Position numbers and translations under genes: made by a program | Assembly (NCBI GenBank): GCA_964019425.1 | Contig: OZ025785.1 | Location: 1,015,501-1,079,500, forward strand | Length of the DNA stretch: 64,000 nt | From: Flectonema sp. DT1601 | Taxonomy: Eukaryota; Euglenozoa; Diplonemea; Diplonemida; Diplonemidae | Reading direction: 5' to 3' | Notes under the pieces: generated by a model | Database searches by the model: none | What the model saw: the letters and a program-made list of their open reading frames with translations, nothing else | What the model was told of the DNA's origin: nothing | Shown: piece after piece, positions 10,040 through 19,900 of the stretch | Layout: each line of letters opens with the position of its first letter | Numbering within the stretch: the first letter of the stretch is position 1

Positions 10040-10478
10040 ATTCGAACCAATCTAAAGTTTTACACTGTCACCAACCCCGTACCTGCTGACAAGCTCTACA
10101 AAATCCGCAGCTTTTGGGAAACAATAGTTCCCAAATGGTCCGAGATCAATAAGGCGGAGGCGCAGGGACGGGTGGAGAAGTTCTCTGCCTCGTACTTTCA
10201 GTCCTAGCACAATGTGCATCACATAAATTCAGGGGCAATCCAAAAGAAGTACATGTCTTCAGCACATTGCCTCTCGAGGAGAATTATGAGACAGCCACGT
10301 GATGGACTAAAATAAGGAAATCTATCAAAAAGTGACCATCGACTTACCGGTACAGATCCATCAGTACAACAAACTGATGGGTGGTGTTGACCTTGTAGAC
10401 GGTATCAGGGGGAAGGCAAGAAGAACTCTGATGACAAAACGCTGCACCCTGAAAGTCTTTCACTGCTTGTTAGAGATT
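10040..10478 (+). pseudogene. piggyBac transposase relic
   Basis: Two pieces of a piggyBac (DDE_Tnp_1_7) transposase are readable on the plus strand. One reads TVTNPVPADKLYKIRSFWET, the region before the first catalytic Asp. The other (10332-10478) reads IHQYNKLMGGVDLVDGIRG, followed by RTLMTKRCTLKVFHCLLE, the family's typical YNKHMGGVDL motif and helix. The catalytic centre between them is missing or scrambled and in-frame stops are present, so the copy is dead. No TTAA-flanked termini were identified. Confidence 0.75.
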
Positions 10479-10479
10479 T

Positions 10480-11075
10480 CTATCTTCCGACACTCTCGCC
10501 GCGCCCACCCAGCACAGCACGATAGCCAGCTGCGTATCTCCGTCTACCTCCTTTCGCAACGCACCCAGCACCTGCTCCCCCACCGCAGGTATCGCCTGTT
10601 TCTGCGGTCGCTCTCTTCAGAGCTCTCATGTAGTCGATCAGCATCTGACCTCCAACACTTGATGCTCCCGTCCGTCGCAGCGCCGCTTGGGCTCGCCCCA
10701 CGTACTCGAGCGCTGAGGAATTTGAAATCGGACCCTTGGTCCGAGACCTTTGCCTTTCTACCCAGTAGATGATGGCTAGGTCCCACGACAACAATACTCC
10801 TGTTGCCTCGTGCCAGTTGTTCCGGAACTGGACCAAACGTCGTTGAGCTGCCTCCAGAGACCGCCTCCTCGAATTCGACAGCGCATCCCCCACCACCCGC
10901 AACGCCGATTTTGTCAGTGACACTGCACTCTTCTTCGTCACCGCACCTTCCCGTGTCCTCGGCCGTCCAACATCCTTCACCGAGAGCACGCCTAACCCTT
11001 CTAACATGGAGGTCAGTGGCGACTCTTCGTTGCGGGGTTCCTCTGTGGCTGTGTCTTCTCTGCTTCCCTTTCTTC
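10480..11075 (-). pseudogene. Fossil GC-rich coding element, part 1 (possible recombinase-like region)
   Basis: This GC-rich stretch has an open minus-strand frame of 175 residues. The segment LAIIYWVERQRSRTKGPISN and the following helices (ALEYVGRAQAALRRTG, LIDYMRALKRA) resemble the core-binding domain of tyrosine recombinases found in some retroelements and Cryptons, but I cannot confirm it. The element is broken. The S1/V/W repeat block (11076-11708) separates it from part 2 on the same strand. Confidence 0.3.
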
Positions 11076-11274
11076 CCTGGTCAAGACGCTAAACTGATTG
11101 TTTTTTTTTTTTTTTTTTTCTTAAAATAATTAAAAGGATTTAAAAAAAAAAAAAAAAAAATAAAAAAATAAACAATGTTATCATTGTTTTTTTTCTATCG
11201 ATCGACTATGTCGATTAATTTCTATTTTCCGTCCTGATCGAGACGCTAAACTGATTGTTTCCTTTTTTTAAATA

Positions 11275-11306
<32 letters not shown>
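11076..11306 (+). repeat. Satellite S, short array
   Basis: About two units, starting mid-unit at CTGGTCAAGACGC and including the variant CGTCCTGATCGAGACG that always precedes module V in this window. Confidence 0.85.
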
Positions 11307-11310
<4 letters not shown>

Positions 11311-11708
11311 ATCTCCCTGCTATCCTCATATCCCCACAATAATATTATACCTTTTCATTTTCTCTTTCCTTTTCTGGTCTTTTTTTTTCTTTTTTTCCTT
11401 TTTCATACAACGTTTTTTATTTATATTTATATTTTATTTCTTTTTTTTTTTTTCATGTTTGATTATTTCCTCTTCATATTTTTTTTCTATTCTTTCTTTT
11501 TTTTTTTTTTTTTTTTCTCTACCTCTCTCTTAATTCTGTTCGTTTCTTTGAAACGAAAATTCATTTGAATATTATTCCTTGGTCAGCAACCATCATTGTC
11601 GCCCTTTGGGCCTGTTAAAAAAAAAAAAAAAATAAAAAGAAAGTTTACATCGGGAATAGGGCAGGAGCCAAAAGCTCCCAGTCCGTTACTTCCCACTTTA
11701 TCGAAATT
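11307..11708 (+). repeat. Repeat modules V+W
   Basis: V (GAGCATCTCCCTGC onward, then T-rich) is followed by W, from CTCTACCTCTCTC to TTATCGAAATT. W contains the hairpins TTCGTTTCTTTGAAACGAA, ATTCATTTGAAT, GCCCTTTGGGC and GGAGCCAAAAGCTCC. V+W recurs near 31517, 40729, 48007, 51719, 52600 and 55206. Confidence 0.85.
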
Positions 11709-12735
11709 CAACCCCACATAGCCCGCAGAAAAGGCGGGACGGCGGGCATCCTCCATCTCCTGCGCGGTCGTCCAGCGGCCTCCCGTCACCCCCTCTCTCA
11801 GCACTTCCAGACGAGCCACGTTCGCCTTCGCTAAGTCGGCCAGCAGCCGTTCCGCGTCCTCCAGGCTTTCGACAGCCGGTAATCTCGACATCAGCATGCC
11901 GAGCTCTCTTAGGCGCGCCTGCGCTTCGTGTGCCTGTGGTCGGGGGTTCGTTCCTGCCTTCGCTTCCAGCAGTTCTCTGCACGTCCGCCCCTCCGCCCCA
12001 CCAAGCATCTACGTCGATGGAGGACAATCCTCCCATCAACAGACCCATCTCCGGCTGTGCGTCGTCGCCTCCCCCGCCACCGGTAGCCGGGGGGCCTTCG
12101 TTTCCCGCAACCAGGCGACGTAACTGCGCCTCCAACTCTGCCTTCTCAGTCTCTTCTCGTACCCTCTGCCGTAAGTTAGCCAGCTCTCCTGAGTTTGCGT
12201 AGGAAGATGAGACGGGGTTGGGCACCAAAGTAGCCTTCGTAGGTGATAACTTTGCCATCCGTTTTTCCAGCTCGAGCTGGGCCTGCAGCGCAGACACTTC
12301 CGCGTGGTGTCGTGCCTCCAGCTTGGCCTTCGCCTCCGCTTCGTTCACCAGGATTCCGGCCTGGTTCCGTGCCGCGTCCACATCCCTCCCTTGGGCTTGC
12401 GTTACCGCCAAACCGGCTTGGGCCCGCACCGCGTCCACCTCCCTCCCTGCTTGTGCTTGCGTTACCGCTGCGCCGGCTTGGGCCCAAGCTGAGTCGCAAC
12501 CAGCTTGCGCATGCATGATCGCTTGAGCCGCCATGGACTGCGTGGCAGCTATTGCAGAGTTCCCCTCTGCTACCAGAGCCCTCCGGTCTCCGGCCGCTAC
12601 CACCTCCGTGGCCATCGCCTGCGTCTCCGCGGAGTGCGCTGCCATTGCAGCTTGGGCAACGAACGTTGGTGTTGCTTGTCCTCTTCCGGCCCCTGGAGTG
12701 AGGGCTACGACGGTGTTTGGGTCGACGCCAGACAT
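11709..12735 (-). pseudogene. Fossil GC-rich coding element, part 2 (coiled-coil protein)
   Basis: An open minus-strand frame starting MSGVDPNTVVALTPG is rich in Ala/Gln heptads, with near-repeats around VTQAQ (AQAGAAVTQAQAG, AQAGLAVTQAQGR) and a charged coiled coil (ALQAQLELEKRMAKL). A glycine-rich linker follows. The head is duplicated at 59224-59949. The composition suggests an oligomerising structural protein of a mobile element, but no family is recognised. The copy is broken and its left side runs into module W. Class and age are uncertain; the two copies look nearly identical, so duplication was recent. Confidence 0.4.
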
Positions 12736-12773
12736 TTTTGTTGATCGCAGCTAGTTTTACTGGCGCACAGGGA

Positions 12774-13236
12774 AAATAGATAACATGACATAATAAATAA
12801 CGGCTCTTAATCTGAATAGTTTGCTTTTCTGGGATAATCCCTGCCAGAGGGGCGAGTATTCTCTATCTGTTCTGATCTGTTACTTCATTTGTCTTGTTTA
12901 ACTTCAGTTATATGCATTTTACTTTTTATTGTTTCCCATCTACTTTTTATTTTCTATTAGTTCTGGTCAGAAACTCCTGGGCAGCAAGAAGGAAAGTAGT
13001 TAAGTACTTCTGGGTGTTTGGCATCACCCCCCATAGTGAGCAAGTACAACAGGTAGCATTGGTAGTCTGTTGATCCTGAGTGATCCCAGCTACAGTTTTG
13101 TTTTTCTTTCTTTTTTTTAGAAGAAGATCAGGACATCCAAGCACTGCTGGATAGTTGCTGAATGCAGGGCCTGCCTGTGGCATTATAATAACAGGCTAAG
13201 TCATTTGTAGTTCATAGTTTACCTTTGATTTTATTT
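12774..13236 (+). repeat. Module X, partial, with variant head
   Basis: Shares with 59988-60450 the head GGGATAATCCCTGCCAGAGG (a stem-forming stretch also present in Y) and the X body from GTTCTGGTCAGAAAC to about TTTGATTTTAT, where it breaks into satellite S. Confidence 0.8.
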
Positions 13237-16200
13237 TCTATTTTCCGTTTTTTTTTTTCTTTAAAAAATAAATAAAAAGAATTTAAAATAAAAAAAAGAA
13301 TAAACAATGTTATCATTGTTTTTTATCGATCGACTATGTCGATCACTTTCTATTCTCCGTCCTGGTCAAGACGCTAAACTGATTGTTTTTTTTTTCAAAA
13401 TTAATAAAAAAGAATATTAAAAAAAATACAAAAAAAAAAAGAATAAACAATGTTATCATTGTTTTTTTTTATCGTTCGACTTTGTCGACTAATTTCTATT
13501 TTCCGTTTTTTTTCTTTAAAAAATAAATAAAAAGAATATAAAATAAAAAAAAAGAATAAACAATGTTATCATTGTTTTTTTTTATCGATCGACTATGTCG
13601 ATTACTTTCTATTTTCCGTCCTGGTCAAGACGCCAAACTGATTGTTTTTTTTTCAAAATTAATAAAAAAGAATATTAAAAAAAATACAAAAAAAAAAGAA
13701 TAAACAATGTTATCATTGTTTTTTTTTATCGTTCGACTTTGTCGACTAATTTCTATTTTCCGTTTTTTTTCTCTAAAAAATAAATAAAAAGAATTTAAAA
13801 TAAAAAAAAAGAATAAACAATGTTATCATTGTTTTTTTTTATCGATCGACTATGTCGATTACTTTCTATTTTCCGTCCTGGTCAAGACGCTAAACTGATT
13901 GTTTTTTTTTTTTTTCAAAATAAAAAAAAATATTAAAAAAAAAAAAAATAAAAAAAAAGGAATAAACAATGTTATCATTGTTTTTTTATCGATCGACTAT
14001 GTCGATTACTTTCTATTTTCCGTCCTGGTCAAGACGCTAAACTGATTGTTTTTTTTTTCAAAATAAAAAAAAATATTAAAAAAAAAAAATAAAAAAAAAG
14101 AATAAACAATGTTCTCATTGTTTTTTTTTATCGTTCGACTTTGTCGACTAATTTCTATTTTCCGTTTTTTTTCTCTAAAAAATAAATAAAAAGAATTTAA
14201 AATAAAAAAAAAGAATAAACAATGTTATCATTGTTTTTTTTATCGATCGACTATGTCGATTACTTCCTATTTTCCGTCCTGGTCAAGACGCTAAACTGAT
14301 TGTTTTTTTTTCAAAATTAATAAAAAAGAATATAAAAAAATAAAAAAAAGAATAAACAATGTTATCATTGTTTTTTTTTATCGTTCGACTTTGTCGACTA
14401 ATTTCTATTTTCCGTTTTTTTTTTTTTTTCTTTAAAATAAATAAAAAGAATTTAAAATAAAAAAAAAAAAGAATAAACAATGTTATCATTGTTTTTTTTT
14501 ATCGATCGACTATGTCGATTACTTTCTATTTTCCGTCCTGGTCAAGACGCTAAACTGATTGTTTTTTTTTCAAAATTAATAAAAAAGAATATAAAAAATA
14601 AAAAAAAAAAGAATAAACAATGTTATCATTGTTTTTTTTTTATCGTTCGACTTTGTTGACTAATTTCTATTTTCCGTTTTTTTTTCTTTAAAAAATAAAT
14701 AAAAAGAATTTAAAAAAAAAAAAAAAAAAAAAAGAATAAACAATGTTATCATTGTTTTTTTATCGATCGACTATGTCGATTACTTTCTATTTTCCGTCCT
14801 GGTCAAGACGCTAAACTGATTGTTTTTTTTTTTTTTTTTTTTCAAAATTAATAAAAAAGAATATAAAAAAAAAAAATAAAAAAAAGAATAAACAATGTTA
14901 TCATTGTTTTTTTATCGTTCGACTTTTCCGTTTTTTTCTCTTAAAAAATTAATAAAAAAGAATATAAAAAAAAAAAAATAAAAAAAAGAATAAACAAAGT
15001 TATCATTGTTTTTTTATCGTTCGACTTTGTCGACTAATTTCTATTTTCCGTTTTTTTTTTCTTAAAAAATAAATAAAAAGAATTTAAAAAAAAAAAAAAA
15101 AAAAAAAGAATAAACAATGTTATCATTGTTTTTTTATCGATCGACTATGTCGATTACTTTCTATTTTCCGTCCTGGTCAAGACGCTAAACTGATTGTTTT
15201 TTTTTTTTTTTTTTTTTCAAAATTAATAAAAAAGAATATAAAAAAAAAAAATAAAAAAAAGAATAAACAATGTTATCATTGTTTTTTTATCGATCGACTT
15301 TGTCGACTAATTTCTATTTACCGTCCTGGTCAAGACGCTAAACTGATTGTTTTTTCTAAATAAATAAAAAGAATAAAAAAAAAAAAAAAAAAAAAAAAGA
15401 TTAAACAATGTTATCATTGTTTTTTTTTATCGATCGACTATGTCGATTACTTTCTATTTTCCGTTTTTTTTTCTTTTCCTGTCTGACTGACTGTTTTTTC
15501 TTTAAAAAATAAATAAAAAGAATAAAAAAAAAAAAAAAAAAAAAAAGAATAAACAATGTTATCATTGTTTTTTTATCGATCGACTTTGTCGACTAATTTC
15601 TATTTACCGTCCTGGTCAAGACGCTAAACTGATTGTTTTTTCTAAATAAATAAAAAGAATAAAAAAAAAAAAAAAAAAAAAAAAAGATTAAACAATGTTA
15701 TCATTGTTTTTTTTTATCGATCGACTATGTCGATTACTTTCTATTTTCCGTTTTTTTTTCTTTTCCTGTCTGACTGACTGTTTTTTCTTTAAAAAATAAA
15801 TAAAAAGAATAAAAAAAAAAAAAAAAAAAAAAGAATAAACAATGTTATCATTGTTTTGTTATCGATCGACTTTGTCGACTAATTTCTATTTTCCGTCCTG
15901 GTCAAGACGCTAAACTGTTTGTTTTTTCTTTAAAAAATAAATAAAAAGAATAAAAAAAAAAAAAACAAAAAAAAAAAGAATAAACAATGTTATCATTGTT
16001 TTTTTATCGATCGACTATGTCGATCACTTTCTATTTTTCGTCCTGGTCAGGACGCTAAACTGATTGTTTTTTCTTTAAAAATAATAAAGAATTTCGATAA
16101 GAAGGATTTAAAAAAAAAAAAAAAAAAAAAGAATAAACAATGTTATCATTGTTTTTTTTTATCGATCGACTATGTCGATCACTTTCTATTTTCCGTCCTG

Positions 16201-16920
16201 GTCAAGACGCTAAACTGATTGTTTTTTTTCAAAATTAATAAAAAAGAATACAAAAAAAAATAAAAAAAAAAGAATAAACAATGTTATCATTGTTTTTTTT
16301 TATCGATCGTCTATGTCGATCACTTTCTATTTTCCGTCCTGGTCAAGACGCTAAACTGATTGTTTTTTTTTCAAAATTAATAAAAAAGAATATAAAAAAA
16401 AAATAAAAAAAAAAGAATAAACAATGTTATCATTGTTTTTTTTTATCGATCGTCTATGTCGATCACTTTCTATTTTCCGTCCTGGTCAAGACGCTAAACT
16501 GATTGTTTTTTTTCAAAATTAATAAAAAAGAATACAAAAAAAAATAAAAAAAAAAGAATAAACAATGTTATCATTGTTTTTTTTTATCGATCGTCTATGT
16601 CGATCACTTTCTATTTTCCGTCCTGGTCAAGACGCTAAACTGATTGTTTTTTTTCAAAATTAATAAAAAAGAATACAAAAAAAAATAAAAAAAAAAGAAT
16701 AAACAATGTTATCATTGTTTTTTTTTATCGATCGTCTATGTCGATCACTTTCTATTTTCCGTCCTGGTCAAGACGCTAAACTGATTGTTTTTTTTTCAAA
16801 ATTAATAAAAAAGAATATAAAAAAAAATAAAAAAAAAAGAATAAACAATGTTATCATTGTTTTTTTTTTTTATTGTTCGACTTTGTTGACTGGTCAAGAC
16901 GCTAAACTGATTGTTTTTTC
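13237..16920 (+). repeat. Satellite S, large array (about 27 units)
   Basis: Tandem units each carry the hairpin AACAATGTTATCATTGTT, a second hairpin around GATCGACTATGTCGATC, and (in type A) CGTCCTGGTCAAGACG followed by CTAAACTGATTG, separated by A and T runs. In the left part, units of about 143 bp (type A) and about 114 bp (type B, TTCGACTTTGTCGACTA, without the third hairpin) alternate. At the right end (16138-16845) only type A remains, with spacing 141-143. Open frames here are compositional. Run lengths may be unreliable. Confidence 0.95.
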
Positions 16921-19900
16921 TTTAAAAAGAAGATTTCATTTGGAACTGAATGGAAGGACATCGACGTTTCTGCTGCAGAAAAACTTCAAACTTTCTCCGT
17001 CGAAACAGAAAACTCTTCAAAACCTGCCGACCAACTTGATAAACTACTCAAAACGGTTTATCAAATATGTAGCGGTTTCTTTGAAGAAACAAAGCGGAAT
17101 TTACCCCGCAAACAGAAATCAAGGGAAGAGGTCATCCTCGACCAAGAAAAACTTGAATGTCGTCTGGAAATGAAACAGCTAAGACAGGAGCTCCGCAAAT
17201 CTGGGCCTTCTATAGAGAACGCTGTCAAATGGAAAGAGGCAAGAACGAGAATGAAAAGGATTTTCCGAATGTATCGGAATTTAGAAAAGAAAAATCTATT
17301 CAAAAAATTACAAGATAAATTTCGTCAAAATCCGTTTTCTGCCATAAAAGAAGAACTCCAAAAAGAAGATCCTCAACCCCCCTCCCTTGATATTCCAGAG
17401 GAAAAAATAATTGAACATTTTAGAAACAATTATTGTGACAATGAAAAAAAAAAAACTGATTTCACCCATCCCTCTTTTTTACCTAAGTCTGACTACAAGA
17501 CAATGGATGATATCCAGTTCCCGAGCTTCGAACAGTTTGGTATTCTCTTATCAAAGAAAAAAAACAAATGTGCCCCTGGTCCCAATTGCATACCTTATGT
17601 TGTATGGAAAAAGGTCCCAACTTTTATGGAAGCACTTTACAAGGTATTAAAGAGAATTTTCGAACTCAAGGCCTATCCGGATAGTTGGGGCTTAGCATTT
17701 GTAACAATGCTCCCAAAGCCCAACTCCGATGGGAAAGACATCTCGAAAACGAGACCGATAGCTGTGGGCAACTGCGACGGGAAAATTTTTAATACGGTTA
17801 TTCAGGAAGCCGTCGCAAACCACACTCTTTCTAAATTTAATTTTCAAAAAGGCTTTAGGAAAGGTGTCTCTGGGTGTATCGAACATGCCACGATCACCTC
17901 AGAGATTTTTAAAGAAGTGAAAGCTCTCCGGAAAAACCTAACAATTGTCTGGGTGGATTTGGCAGATGCTTTCGGCTCAGTCAAACATCAATTAATTTTC
18001 TTTGCTTTAAAATATTTCGGAATTCACGAAAGAATAATCGGTTTCTATAAAAGGTATTATTCCTCCATGCGCGTCCAAATCAGAGTTGGAGAAGGCCTGA
18101 CGCCCACTATCCCTTTTGAAGTTGGTGTCTTTCAAGGCTGCGTTTCCTCCCCAACCCTTTTTAATTTGGTATTCCAACTACTGCTCTTTTCCTTAGCAGT
18201 TCATCAACAGGAAGCCTACGAGTTTAACAATAAATCCCTCCAACTATTAGTTGCAGCTTTTGCTGATGATTTACAACTTACCACGTCATCAAAGGCGGGG
18301 GCAAAATTGCTAATCAAGTCGCTCGAACAGTTTCTTTCCTGGTCTCGTGGTATGAAAGCGAAACCCCAGAAATGCATTGCCCACAGCTTTGTACAAGGGA
18401 AACCAGCTAACCCGGACCTGAAGATTAACAATGTTCCGATTACGAATCTCCAGGAAGCTGGAGAGTTCAAATACCTCGGGCGTTGGTTTGAGCCGAACGC
18501 CAAAGAACAGAAATTGCGAGAGCGCCTGACCACTTTTACCAGGAATTTTTTAAAAAAAGTCGACGCCATGCCACTATATGGGTCTCAGAAGGCTTGGTCT
18601 GTCCAACACTTGTTATTGTCAAGGTTAACATGGAGTTTAATGATCCATGACTTATCTCTCCCTTTTGCCAAAAAAATGGACAAAATTATTAAACCTTTTT
18701 TGAAGAAATGGTGGGGATTTGTCCGCTCTGCGAACACAGTCATCCTTTTTACCGGTTCAAAGAACACTGTTGGTCTCAGACACAAAAGAGTTGAGACGCT
18801 ATATAAACAAGCGCAATCAATTAAACTAGACATCCACAGATCCTCACAGGACTCTGACATGCACGGTGTCTACAATGTTATTATGGAGAAATCGTCCAAC
18901 TGGTCGAAAAAGTTTTCAGCTTCTGCTGAGTGGGAGCGCCTTATTAAGTTTTTTTCTTACCGTTCTCTTGCGAAGCAATCAGCTGGTCTTGGTCACCGAT
19001 TGCGCGATCTACGTACTACTCGCCCCGATCTCCTTAAGCGTTTTGAAGTGGAAGCCACAGATGAACTACTGAACTCTTTGAATAAATTACAAGTCCAAGG
19101 TCAGTGGAAGGAGTGGTCTAAATGTATGATAAACGATTTCACCTGGAATAAGGTACTTAGGGAGGGAAATCCTGCCTATATCTCATTTCAACTGAAAGCG
19201 GTTACAAACACCCTCCCCTCACAAGATAATTTAAAGAGGTGGAACATCACCAATGTGGACCAAAATTGTGTTTTGTGTGGCAAAGTGAATCCTACCCTCA
19301 GGCATGTCTTAACAGGCTGTCCTGTCTCTTTAACACAAGGGAGGTTCACGTGGCGTCACGACAGCGTTCTAAAACGCATTGTTATCTTCTTGGAAGAGTT
19401 GATAATAAAAGCCAACAAAAGAAAAGAAAACCTCCCGCCTCCCTCTCAAACTTTTTTAAAAACAGGGGAAAATAAACCCCTAGAAAGAATTTCTAAAGAG
19501 ACAGGCGAACTTTCACTAGCGAATGATTGGGTCATCCTCGACGATGTCGGTGATAACCGCCTAATTGTTCCTCTTGAAGTGTGCCATGTCTCGTCCTCTC
19601 TAAGACCAGACATTTTTATTTATTCTTTTTTTGCGAAAAGAGCACTGATTCTGGAGCTGACGTGTCCAAATGAAGATCGTTTCGAAACCTCTCATGTCTT
19701 AAAGGAAAAGAAATACCTAAAGCTAAGAGACTCGATCATCGCTAATGGCTTCGACTGTAACATTTTTACTATTGAAGTTGGCGTACGAGGAAACATCTGC
19801 ATGGACCAGCTGAACATCTGGACACGTCACATCGGTTCACCTTTAGCACCAACAAAAGCTTTATTTTGTGAATGCACCAGAATCGCCAGACAGTGCTCAT

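Noticed and set aside
12218-12754. Several plus-strand frames opposite the GC-rich coiled-coil fossil
   Set aside because: Shadows of the minus-strand frame; Ala/Pro/Arg composition follows from its GC content.
13237-16920. CRISPR-like array of regular repeats
   Set aside because: Units are contiguous with no unique spacers, and the context is eukaryotic; it is a satellite.
16706-17173. Plus-strand frame starting MLSLFFFIDRL in the satellite and running into the LINE
   Set aside because: It is translated poly-A/T satellite; beyond 16921 it is a shifted frame of the LINE coding region.
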